In this document: one piece after another, positions 1-10,141 of the stretch
Layout of the letters: the number at the start of each line of letters is the position of its first letter
Numbering within the stretch: the stretch's first letter is position 1
Assembly (NCBI GenBank): GCA_034509755.1
Contig: CM067552.1
Span: 13,921,001-13,985,000 of the forward strand
Direction: 5' to 3'
Origin: Anisodus tanguticus
Lineage: Eukaryota > Streptophyta > Magnoliopsida > Solanales > Solanaceae
DNA: 64,000 bases
Notes under the pieces: generated by a model
Database searches by the model: none
The model's input: the letters and a program-made list of their open reading frames with translations, nothing else
Told to the model about the DNA's origin: nothing
Translations under genes and position numbers: made by a program

Positions 1-1195
1 CTAAACCAATTGAACCCTTAATTGCACAATTCAAGAAAAGCCCCAATTCATAAACCCTAGAATTTCTCCCTGTTCAAAAAGGGTTTCTATAATGAAATTA
101 AATGATACAACATGATCTTCTATCATAAATCAATACTTATTCATAATATTAAAGTAAACTAATCCATATTACACCCTTAAATCAAGATAACTTCTCTTAT
201 TTTCATATGAATACTAGACTCATTTCCCCCAAATTTACATACATTCTATACCACCATTAGAGACTTAAAACATGAAATATAATCACAAAGGGTGAAGAAC
301 CTTACCTCTAATGAAGAATTTAATCCCAACCATCAAGAATCCCTGCTTGCCAGCTCTAGAATCGAGGAAATGTTATATTGAGAAAGTGATTCGACCTAGG
401 AATTTTATGAGGTTACCAAATAAAGAAATTCCGCCACCGCGGATCTGACCCCACTGGCGCGGTCTCGCTCTAACGTACCAAGACCTCGCTGGGGCGTAGT
501 CACTTGACAACTCGACCAAGCGCAGAAGCGAATAGAATCATGCAAAGGCGTATTCGCCTCCATAAGAGAACCTCCGCCGATGTTGAACCTTACAAACTCT
601 CAAGCCCCGCTTCTGCGAGCTAACCTCTATATAGGCGGATATGCAAGAGCGGACAACCCACCCGCTGGGGCAGACACCAGACACCAATAACTTGGATTCC
701 AACTCAAACTTCTAACAAACACCCGAAACACTCTCGAGACCCCCCCGAACACAAACCAGACATGCTTTCTCAAGGTAAACAGTGCTACGAACTCACTCAC
801 GCCCTTGGATTTGCTATTTTACCAAGCTAAGACACACTTTTCTAAAGAATCGTCCAAAATAACCAAATATTCAAATTTCACAAATAAGGCCACAAAATAC
901 ATCTGATTGTCTCGAAAAGTGAACTAATGACTTGACTAAGTCATAAATGACCCTCCGGAGCTACCGAAAGTGACGAAACCTGGAAACAGACCCATATACT
1001 CAAAAGTTATTCTTGAGTCAAACTATCCAACTCTAAGATTCTTATTTTGGGTTTTCATCCGGAATTCACATAAATGGACCTCGGGATCTGTGTCACTAAT
1101 CCCCACGCATCACAAATCCCACATAGAGTCTACGGAAAGGGTAAGATAACAAAATAAAGGTCTATAGCTAAGAACGACCGGACGGGTCGGTACAT
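1..1195 (-). mobile_element. Chromovirus (Del/Tekay-like) LTR, element D, cut by window edge
   Basis: Read on the minus strand, the segment begins at 1,195 with TGTACCGACCCGTCCGGTC and follows the first 1.2 kb of the LTRs that start at 44,829 and 58,995 closely, including the shared phrases 'cttagagttggatagtttgactcaa' (split across short runs) and 'gtcatttatgacttagt'. Just right of 1,195 the sequence resumes as the 3' part of an Ogre LTR (compare 8,510), so D sits inside Ogre B. It has a CG-rich block at about 430-670. No coding sequence is visible. It is either the 5' LTR of an element extending left or a solo LTR; the window cannot tell. Confidence 0.75.
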
Positions 1196-4100
1196 AGAGT
1201 CGCCCCCTAATTTATAAGAAAAATTAGGAAAACCAAGTGTCAAATGATTTTTTCATTTTAAAAAGAAAAATCCTTAAATAACCAGAGTTTGAGATAAGAG
1301 TTCAGGTGATTCTCCGGGGAAGGTTTTAGGCACCCCAGTATTAAGAATCCGCAAAATACGGTTGACCTTCTTATTTTAATATAATAACTAGCTTTTATTT
1401 CCTTGAAGTGTTTAAAGTATTGTATATATATCATATGATTCAAGATCATTTTTCGCCTAAAAAAAAACTCTTTCACACACATTCTTTCTTTTGAAGTAAA
1501 GAAAATTCTTTTGAAATTTCCCTTTTCTTTGGAAACATAATTCATTTTGTTCTTTTATCTAAAAGGGATAGCAAAACTAATTTAATATTTTGTAAATATT
1601 TAATTTTATGTTAAAAGAGATTTCATAAAATTATAACTTACAAAAATGAGATTTTTATTTTAAAAGGAAGGTTAACCAACATTCTTTTTTCCTCTTCCCA
1701 AACTCTAATTACAAAGGACTTTGCCATATTATTTGAGAAAAGTAATTAAACTTATTCAAAAACTTAAACACTCATCCAAAAGCCTCTTTTAAACCTTTTC
1801 CCCATTTATTTTTTTTGAAAAAGTCAAAGTAACATAAAATCTTTTATAGAAGAAGAGACATTATCCTAAAAATATTGTTTACAATTTTGATTTAAAGGAC
1901 TGATTTAATTGCATAGCAAAACAGTACAGTAACTGAAATAATTGGAAATTAAAAAAAGTAATTTTATTTATTAATCTCGGGTACAAAATTTTACAAAATG
2001 GGTAATCCTATTCGTTCTAGCGACATAAGTATCACAACTAAACTATTTCAATTGATTTCTAACCTAGGGTTCCAACAATATTTAAAATTACAAAGTACAA
2101 CTAAAATACACAAAATACAATATGAAAATAAAAGATGAGTTGGGCTGGTGGGCCAGTTTTTTAAATAAATTATTGTCTATGTCATTTTCACCCATGACTG
2201 GGCCTTCACAGCCTTTGAACTCGATAAAAGATATGAAATTGAGCCATCATGCCCAACGGATCAAGGCAATCGTGCAGATAGAGGAGAATTGGGCCACCAT
2301 GCCCATATGTATGCAATGGAAAGGGAGAAAACAATGTATGGAGTTAGAACGCACCCCAAACTCATCATATATAAAAACAAACACTGATATAAAACTAAAA
2401 CATAAATATACACTACTCATATTTAATCATAGCAATCTAAAAATAAACAAAGCTAATAAGCCAAGATATGAAGCAATCCAAACAATATTAACTCAATATA
2501 GGGCCTTGGTAAAGCAAACGGTACGCAGAAATAAAAGCAGGCCCAAATAATTATTTTTTAGACTTAAAAAAAAAGGAATAGATAAGCCCAACTAAACGCA
2601 TATTCAGATTCACTAATATACAAGACCACATAGGACATTCATTTAGACACATGATGCTGATATACATGAAATACTCAAAGTATATGTGACATAACTAGGT
2701 CCCTATCCCTTATATAATTTAGAGTATATCATTGTATAATTCCAAGAACAGGTAGAAAAGCAGAAAGACATGTAGGCCAAACATGAAACAATTTAAACAT
2801 CACAAGAGGGGAAGGATCTGAACACTTGCTGATTTATACAGAAGCACATAGGCTAACCATAAGCACAAATAGGCAAGTTTCAGAATCAATCTGGAGAGGG
2901 AAACACATTATACACTTCTCGTAGTTCAAACAATCATATTATACCAACACAGACAGAGTATGCAGACCCAGATATCACAAGGAGCAAGATGTATAAGTAC
3001 TTTAGCATCAGACCCAACAAATGATTTGGACATTGAATATAAGACTTTGGGTAGAAAACAAACATGTCATCTCTATTAATACACACAGAACTGAGGCTAA
3101 TCATACAAAATCAAAGAGGCATATTCATAGGACAGATCCAGAAACTAGGCAAGTCAAGCATACATATCATATCAGGAAGTCTAGGCATGGACATAATCTT
3201 AACAAGAAGTAAACGTCGCAGGTTCAAATCACTTACTAGATCTTCGACTCACTTAAACAATTCCAATCCAAACTATGCCCTATATATGCTTACTACATGA
3301 TCCTGACTGTAGGTTGACATGAAAATTCAACTATGACTCTAACATGGTAGGCTAGTTCAAATGGATGCAAAATGCTAACATAGATGTCATTTAGACCAAT
3401 TCAACAGATTAACATGACATAGAAGATAACTTAAAAGACGTTACATGTCGTCATGGACCTATTTTAGTACTTAGATAGGCAGAGGCAAGTATGTAGTCAA
3501 TTTAACAAACATGAGGTCCCAGAAAATAAACAACTCACCATAAAGAGACGACATTTTTAGGCATATAGAACCATTTAAACTGAAACTAAGTATGCATAAT
3601 CACATTTATGGTATACATTAGTTATAATGACACTTAAAAAAGTAGGGCATACCATGACTAATTTAGTGAACATGCTGGACATAGAAATGGACAAGCAAAC
3701 AAACAAAGATAACATTTTTAGATAGGAAAAATCATTTAACCTAAACTAAGCATTCAATCATGTTCAGGCTTCATATCAAATATAATGACACTTCTAAACA
3801 AAACATGACATAGTTAACATGGTTGTCAAACAGATCCTAAGCCAACATTATCATACCATAGCTAATCAGTCATCTGATACCTACTGACTAGTTAAAGAAC
3901 TCAATAGAACAAACATGCTTCAACATCTTAGTCTATGATTGCTTCACATATTCAGAAACCAACAAGCATATACAAAGCTCATAATGACTATCTCAAATTT
4001 ATTACACAAGTTTTATGGTCATACTAGTAAATATTTGAAGCTAAACTGCCTCATACTATTCCTAAATATCAGAGAACATATGAGCAGCTCACACAAACAC

Positions 4101-4819
4101 ATGTCCAAACCTATAGAGCAACTAAAGCCTTGTCACCACTTAGCATGAGGTTCAGACAGGTCAAGATCAAAATGAAAACAACATATCCAGAACATGACTA
4201 TATATAACATGACCCCAAAGTAAAATAAACTATCATACCAATTACTTATATCATGATCTTCACTAAACAAACACCAAGACAATACCTATATCACATAACT
4301 CTACACATATCACACTTAAACATCAAAAATCAATTAATCAATTGTGGCCACCTGATTTCAATTGTGGCCAAATTGGCTGGACTAAAACTCAATTAAAGCT
4401 AAATTTAAAACAAACCTTTAAATAAATATCCAAAAAATGCAAAATCCTTTAAAATTAAAATTACATTGAAAAATAAAATTGAGGTGCTATTCGACACTCT
4501 ATTTAATTAATTAATTTTCCTAATTTTATAGAGTAAAATATTTATCAATTAAATGACAGTTAATTTAGACAATTAATTTGATAATTGTCCTCATCGATTT
4601 ATAAAATTGAGAAATATAATTCAAAAATATATTAAAGTATGAAAATGATATACAATAATATACTTGATGATGTTTTGCCAAATAAAATAGCAAAATGTCA
4701 TCGGGATAATTTTGTAAAGTTACCTTTGTCTTGTAAAATGTATATTTCACTCCATTCATGATTCAAGAACTTGGAATAATTAAATAAAAATATTGGAGAG
4801 TAAAATTTAGGTTGCAACA
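1196..4819 (-). mobile_element. Ogre/Tat-type 3' LTR of element B (3' part interrupted by D)
   Basis: The minus-strand LTR begins at 4,819 with TGTTGCAACC and runs left to 1,196. Its right part matches 60,371-64,000 at roughly nine bases in ten in stretches I compared (for example 2,800-3,040 against 61,327-61,560). Its left part, 1,196-1,400, matches the LTR 3' regions at 8,510 and 38,230. Relative to 62,850-63,680 it lacks about 830 bp near 4,335, which takes out the likely core promoter. Small open frames here (2,122-2,550; 3,021-3,300; 3,939-4,148) have no recognisable domain and are chance frames. Long, weakly coding LTRs of this size are usual for Ogre. Confidence 0.75.
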
Positions 4820-4830
4820 ACTGCCCTTTT
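4820..4830 (-). other. Polypurine tract of Ogre B
   Basis: On the minus strand AAAAGGGCAGT lies directly before the LTR start TGTTGCAACC. The matching place in element A (23,834-23,844) reads AAAGGGGAAGT before TGTTAACACC. Polypurine tracts prime plus-strand DNA synthesis next to the 3' LTR, and having the same arrangement twice supports both LTR borders. Confidence 0.65.
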
Positions 4831-5480
4831 GTTGTTCGGGAACATCCCTGAACAATGAAATTTGACAAACCTGATTTTTGGCCGACCAAGTTAAAATGCT
4901 TCTCAGCTTTTATGCAATTTTTCTGAAATTGAGGCGGACCCTTGTTTATGAGTTTTCTACATATATTTGGCTGTATGAAAACTCATGCCACTTGTAGTTC
5001 GACTCAACAAAGGAAAAAAGATTAAATAAAGAATATTTTAAAAACAACTCTTGTTGGAATGTGACCGATTCTCTGGTAATTGTCCGCCGACATAACCCCG
5101 GTTTCGGGAATCAGCTCACTTGTAGTTCGTCTCAATCGCACCGAAGAGGCTATCTCTTATGCGAGAACACCTTAAAAATAAAAGAAAAGCAAGCGGTGGC
5201 TGAGTGTGGTATGGAGCAACTCTCAACTCCTATCTAGAGAGCTTGACTCTCATTGGCACTTTGTCTCGACCTTACTGTGTAAGAAAAAAATTCACGTTTG
5301 CTCGGCATGCGTCTGGATCTGGTTTGATTGGCTTGCGTTCTTAGTAGCTCTAAACCTTTTCTCCATCTTCTTGGTAACATTATGGATTGTCTGGTGTCAT
5401 CGTTATACTCTTCGGGCTTGATTTTCTGAGCGGGCGTCCTCTCGACACCGCTTGGCTCGTACTTTCTTCCTGAAAATATA
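4831..5480 (-). mobile_element. Ogre B 3' untranslated region, LTR-proximal
   Basis: No gene. The stretch carries two copies (4,934-5,002 and 5,061-5,130) of the recurrent motif described in the findings, each with a 'ctacatat'-like half and a 'tgtagttcg' half. Element A has the same arrangement at 23,950-24,320. A short imperfect repeat built on 'gagagcttgactctc' occurs at about 5,237 and again in A at 24,480. Confidence 0.6.
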
Positions 5481-6480
5481 AAGAATGACTCCCTCTGACT
5501 TTGTCATAAATGGATGGCCCTCTTGGTATTTTCGTCTGAATATCAGGCCTTCTCGACGTTTTTACCTAAATATATGGCCCTCTCGGCATTTTTCTCTGAA
5601 TATATGGCCCTCTCGAGGTTTTCTTTCTTTTTATATGGCCCTCTCAGCATTTTCTATCTAAGTGAATGCCCCTCTCGACATTCGTGTATGTATATATGGC
5701 CTTTTCGGCACTTTTTGTGTTAATGCCTTCTCGACATTTTTAGTTCGAATATCCCTCTCAGCATTTTTAGTTCAAAAGAACCCCTCGACATTTTTTCTTT
5801 TGAATGGCCCTCTAGGTAATCTGTACGAACGTCCCTCTCAATATTTTGTATGAATGACCCTCTCGGCATGGTCCACTCAACAGTTTACATGAATTCCCTT
5901 CTAGGCAAGGTCCTCCCGATAGTTTGTATGAATGGCCCTCTCGACAGTTTGTATGAATGGCCCTCTCAGCATGGTCCTCTCGACAGTTTGTATGAATGAC
6001 CCTCTCGGCAGTTTATATGAGTGACCCTCTCGGCAGTTTATATGAGTGATCCTCTCGGCATGGTCCTCTCGACAGTTTGTATGAATGACCCTCTCGATAT
6101 TTTTCTATTTTAATGGCCCTCTCGGCATTTTGTTTGGATGGCCCTCTCGGCATTTTTGTTTGGATGGCCCTCTCGGCATTTTTGTTTGAATGTCCCTCTC
6201 GGCAGTTTGTATGAATGGCCCTCTCGATATTTTTGTTTGAATGGCCCTCTCGGCAGTTTGTATAAATGACCCTCTCGACATGGTCCTCTCGACAGTTTGT
6301 ATGAATGACCCTCTCGATATTTTTCTATTTTAATGGCCCTCTCGGCATTTTGTTTGGATGGCCCTCTCGGCATTTTTGTTTGGATGTCCCTCTCGGCAGT
6401 TTGTATGAATGGCCCTCTCGATATTTTTGTTTGAATGGCCCTCTCGGCAGTTTGTATAAATGACCCTCTCGACATGTAAA
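5481..6480. repeat. Tandem array, units of about 26-33 bp, Ogre B 3' UTR
   Basis: Dozens of degenerate units built on 'atggccctctcggcattttgt' and its variant 'gtttgtatgaatgaccctctcg'. The right part shows a higher-order period: 'gacagtttgtatgaatgacc' starts at 6,071 and again at 6,291, so a 220 bp block is repeated with one sub-unit lost in the second copy. The same sub-unit family forms the array at 25,060-25,710 in element A. Known for the group: Ogre/Tat elements carry variable tandem repeats between integrase and 3' LTR that can seed satellite DNA. The minus-strand open frame 6,110-6,583 only reflects a unit without stop codons. Confidence 0.9.
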
Positions 6481-6950
6481 TATTTGAAATGAATGACAGA
6501 TGTGGCCTTTTTGGCTGGATTATCTTTCTTTCGTTCTTCATATCGACTGTGACCCTCTTGGTCGGATTGCCCTTTTCGTTCATTGTTGGTTGTGATCCTC
6601 TCAGTCGGATTGCCGCTTTGTCCCTTTGTTGGCTATGACCCTCTCAGCTGGATTGCCCTTTTGTCCTTTTGTTGGCTGTGACCCTCTCGGTCGGATTGCC
6701 ATTTCATCCATTTGAGTCGGCTGTGACCCTCTCAGTCTGATTGCCATTTGTCATCCATTTGTATAGCCCTCTTTGGTTTGATTGTGCTGCCTTTGCGGTG
6801 CTTCATCCCTTTATAGCTCTCTCGGCTAGATTGTGCCGCCCTTGTGGCACTTTGTCATTTTGTATCCCTCTCGGCTAGATTGTGCCGCCCTTGTGGCTCA
6901 TTTGTCGGATTAGGAATTCTCTCGGTGTGCTGTGTGTATCCTATTTGACA
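6481..6950. repeat. Second tandem array (about 60-70 bp units), Ogre B 3' UTR
   Basis: Repeated phrases 'ggctgtgaccctctcggtc' and 'cggattgcc' spaced about 60-70 bp, then 'tcggctagattgtgccgcc' twice (about 6,818 and 6,875). Element A has a shorter, more decayed counterpart at 25,720-26,050 ('ctgtgaccctcacagtcagg', 'atggccggattgatgcc'). Confidence 0.75.
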
Positions 6951-7870
6951 TCATGAACAAACTGGTTAGCAAAATAGGTTTCCATCCTCCCGACAACATT
7001 TGGAACTTGTATCCACATAATTGTTTTTAGTTTTAATGAGGTTAGCTCATGTCGTCGATTCTTCTACTCCTTCTTTATTGGATGAGGTCAGCTCGTGAAG
7101 CATGAAGCTTTTGGAACATAGAAAAAATCTTTTCAAAATACCAATAATAATTTAATTCAAAAATATGCTGATAAAAAGAGATAAAGGAACTTTCTTTCAG
7201 AAAATCTTATGTTAGTGTCATGACATGCGCGCTTGGAGTGAGACTCTCTTCTGACTCTCGCGATGTCCTGTCTCGACTTTGTCCTGTAGAAATTTTGAGA
7301 CCTCCTCAAAAATTCTGCCCCAATCTGAAGCTTGTACCGTTGAAATCTCGTGTCAATTTGTGATTAAGGAATTTTTGAGACCCTCTAAAAAATTCTGCCC
7401 CAGTTGTGAAATCTCCGTCGGTTGATATTCTCTGAACTTTGTCGAAAGGAATTTTTGAGATCTTCTTAAAAATTTTGCCCCAGTTGAAGTTGTGTCGATG
7501 ACCATCTTGTATCAATTCTGAACTTGGAATTTTTTGAGATCTTCTAAAAAATTCTGCCCTTGTGGCTTTTTAAGGGTTTTTATTAGTGTGACCGAGCTCA
7601 GAGAGTGCTTACGTATCCTATCACAGTAGAAATCAGGTCGAACGTAGTTTGGAACAAAATAATAGATTTTTTTCTAATAATGTGACCGAGTGCTAAATGG
7701 ACTGCCTACATATCCCGCCTTGGGAAAGCAGGTCATCGCGTAGTTCATATTACAAGGAAATGTCATTTGGTTTCTTTTCTATTACAAGAGAAAAAAGACC
7801 AAAATCCGATAGGAATTTTTCTATGTATCTCTGCCATAAGCGATAGGTCTTGGTGTAGTGATTACAAGCA
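6951..7870 (-). mobile_element. Ogre B 3' UTR with about 80 bp repeats and motif copies
   Basis: No gene. At about 7,270-7,560 there are four units of about 80 bp sharing 'ggaatttttgagaccctct' followed by 'aaattctgcccc'; element A keeps about three at 26,440-26,640. Two good copies of the recurrent motif follow at 7,587-7,652 and 7,681-7,746, and a weak one at 7,801-7,860. Confidence 0.6.
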
Positions 7871-8454
7871 AAAAGTGCAAGTACAAATTGAAAACATGAT
7901 CTCACACGTAGTATCTCTTGATTGCATCAAAATTGATGGCTTTAGGCCACTCTTGACCGTCCATCTCGGCTAAGATCACTGCTCCTCAAGAGAATACCTT
8001 GTAGGCCATGTAAGGACCTTACCAATTTGGTGCTAACTTCCCTTTGTATTTATCCTGGTGCAGAAATACCCGCTTGAGTACCAGTTGCCCCATTTGAAAA
8101 CGTCAGATTCTGACCCTTTTGTTGAAAGCTCGAGTCATTCTCTGTTGGTATAACTGGCCATGGCATATGACGATCATTCTTTTTTCATCAATCAGGGCCA
8201 ATTGTTCATATTATTTTTGAACCCATTTCGCGTTATTCAGTTATGCTTCATAGATAATTCAGAGTGATGGTATCTCGACCTCGGTCGGGATGACTGCTTC
8301 TATGCCATAAACAAGCAAGTACAACGTAGCTCTCGTCAAAGTTCTGCTTGTTGTTTTGTACCCAAGCAATGTGTAGGACAACTATTCATGCCAACCTTTG
8401 TAGTTATCTGTCATCTTTCGTAGTATCCTTTTGATGTTCTTGTTAGTGATATTA
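7871..8454 (-). pseudogene. Integrase C-terminal fragment, Ogre B
   Basis: Minus-strand translation of about 8,250-8,350 gives the phrase VYGIEAVIPTEVEIPS, a known signature near the C-terminus of integrase in Tat/Ogre and Athila lineages; element A has a matching stretch at 27,380-27,480. The flanking sequence has stops and frame changes, so no intact protein is encoded. The coding direction ends abruptly at 8,454 because element A is inserted there: the phrase 'cttttgatgttcttgtta' at about 8,430 matches A's integrase at about 27,550, after which B switches to A's LTR. The catalytic core of this copy is not in the window. Confidence 0.7.
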
Positions 8455-8824
8455 TGGTTCACTTTTACGCGGAGGCATAAAAGCTACAAGGAGGTTATTG
8501 GAACTCTATTCGGATATTAATTTTAGAGTCTCCACCTAAATTATAGGGAAATTAGAAAAACGAAGTAGAAGGGTTTATTCAGAAAATCCGTGAAAAATAC
8601 TTTTAAGATCAGAGTAAGGGTTCTGGTGATCCATCGTGAAAGGTGTTAGACACCCCAATATTAAGGATTCATAGAATACAGTTGATCTTTGGGTTTTATA
8701 GCATGTTTAATTATGAATAATTGCCTTAAAAGAGTTTATTTTCCACAAAAATCATAGCATGTCATTTCATTTTTTTCATTTTTCAAGTTGAAAAGAGGTT
8801 TTAAAAATCAAAGAATTGAATTCT
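8455..8824 (-). mobile_element. Ogre A 3' LTR, segment 1 (LTR 3' end)
   Basis: Begins 'ggttcacttttacgcggagg', which is repeated at 38,170 next to the primer binding site of A and therefore marks the LTR 3' end. It runs to the LINE target site at 8,816-8,824 and continues at 10,142. Its phrases 'ggtgttagacaccccaatat' and 'tattaaggattcatagaata' have counterparts at 38,360 and 1,330. Confidence 0.8.
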
Positions 8825-8990
8825 GAAATCTTTAGATTCTAGGGTCGTTCTCCAAACTTCCAGCCTATTGTTAACTTCACTACATGTCTCATCAATCGAA
8901 ACTATGTCGTCTGCAAATAACATACATCACGACACCTCCTTTTGAATACGTCGCGTCAATTCGTCTATCATTAGCCCGTTTCTGTTTGCC
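8825..8990 (-). repeat. Inverted copy of the LINE reverse transcriptase segment
   Basis: The reverse complement of this stretch matches about 9,000-9,145, giving two arms around a spacer of about 10-20 bp. On the minus strand, bases 8,906-8,917 encode the reverse transcriptase catalytic box as FADD. In the plus-strand arm the same box (9,048-9,059) reads FTND. This pattern is expected from twin-primed reverse transcription with overlap. Confidence 0.85.
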
Positions 8991-8998
8991 TTATTGAT

Positions 8999-9752
8999 GG
9001 ACGAATTGACGCAACATATTCAAGAGAAGGTGTCGTGGTGTATGTTATTTACAAATGACATAGTTTTTATTGATGAGACGTGTAGTAGAGTTAACGATAG
9101 GCTGTAAGTTTGGAGAACGACCTTAGAATCTAAAGGTTTCAGGTTAAGCAGGACTATGACGGAGTACATGGAGTGTAAGTTCAGTGAGGTAATGCACGAG
9201 ACAGATGTGGAAGTGAAGATCAAGACACAAGCTATACCTAAAAGGCAAAACTTCAAGTACCTTGAGTCCATAATACAAGAAGACAGTGAGATTGACGATG
9301 ATGCTGCAAACCGTATTAAAGTAGGGTGGATGAAATGGAGGTTCACCTCCAGGGTGCTTCACGATAATAAGGTGTCACCTAGGTTAAAATGTAAGTTCTA
9401 CAGAGTAGTGGTTAGACCAACATTGTTGTATGAGGCAAAGTGTTGACCAGTTAAGAACTGTCACGTTCAAAAGATACAGGTGGCAGAGATGAGGATGTTC
9501 AGATGGATATGTGGTCATACGAGCAGAGACATGATTAGAAATGAAGTTATACGAGACAAGGTTGGAGTGGCCTCCATAGCAGACAAGATGAGGGAGGCAC
9601 GGATGAGATGGTTTGGGCATGTGAAGAGGAGGTGTGAGGATGCGCCAGTTAGGAAGTGCAAGAGATTGGCAGTTGCAGGAGTTAGGAGAGGTAGAGGTAG
9701 ACCGAAAAAGAATTGGAGGGAGGTGATTAGACCAGATATGACACAACTTTAG
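8999..9752 (+). pseudogene. LINE reverse transcriptase C-terminal part (RTE-like)
   Basis: Two frames carry the end of a non-LTR reverse transcriptase: about 9,030-9,446 with the degenerate catalytic box FTND (9,048-9,059) and 'SKGFRLSRTMTEYMECKFSE', then 9,480-9,752 with MRMFRWICGH, MRWFGHVKRR and RGRGRPKKNW, hallmarks of the C-terminal tail of plant RTE-like LINE proteins. A stop (TGA at about 9,445) and a further stop before 9,480 separate them, and an in-frame stop follows the 'NDRL' phrase near 9,105. The N-terminal endonuclease is missing, so the copy cannot move itself. The frames on the opposite strand (9,020-9,362; 9,384-9,746) are shadows. Confidence 0.85.
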
Positions 9753-10132
9753 CTGGTTGAGGACATGACCGTAGATAAGGAGATGTGGATGTCGAGGATT
9801 AGGATAGAAGGTTAGCGAGTAGTTGCGTCTTGTCGCGAGGATTAGATAGAAGGCGTATTAGTAGTGTTTCGGTACTATTCTTATGTGTGTATTATTCCAT
9901 TTGTCTTAGTAGAATATTTAGGTATTATTCTTATGTGTGTATTATTCCATTTATTCTTTATCTGGATATTTTGATTTCTTCTTTTTTTGGATCCTTAATT
10001 GACTACATTCTTTATGAGCCGAGGTCTATCAGAAACAACTTCTCTGCCCACAAAGATAGAGGTAAGGTCTGCGTACATCCTACCCTCCTCAGACCCCCAC
10101 TTTGTAGGATTACGCTAGGTATGTTATTATTG
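9753..10132 (+). mobile_element. LINE 3' untranslated region
   Basis: No protein. A local duplication occurs: 'ttcttatgtgtgtattattccattt' (split here) is present at about 9,878 and 9,925. The terminal part from about 10,050 matches the LINE-like tail at about 54,535-54,625, including 'cctaccctcctcagaccccc' against 'ctaccctccccagacctcac'. Confidence 0.75.
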
Positions 10133-10141
10133 TTGAATTCT

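Larger units (their letters stand above)
8825..10132 (+). mobile_element. RTE-type LINE, 5'-truncated with inverted duplication, flanked by 9-bp target repeat
   Basis: The element is bracketed by TTGAATTCT at 8,816-8,824 and 10,133-10,141. The uninterrupted LTR copy at 38,540-38,560 has the site once, which fixes the borders. It holds the end of a reverse transcriptase ORF and a noncoding 3' tail whose last part ('aaggtctgcgtacat', then a (TTG)-like run) is typical of plant RTE LINEs and the SINEs that share their tail. The first about 170 bp (8,825-8,990) are a reverse-complement copy of about 9,000-9,145. Confidence 0.85.

Noticed and set aside
2122..2550. 142-codon plus-strand frame
   Set aside because: Inside an Ogre LTR; the homologous LTR copies (60,680 and 10,800) have stops and indels in this frame.
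5481..6480. Regular repeats that could look like a CRISPR array
   Set aside because: Units are contiguous with no unique spacers, in plant DNA inside an Ogre 3' UTR.
9384..9746. 120-codon minus-strand frame
   Set aside because: Exact shadow of the LINE reverse transcriptase tail.
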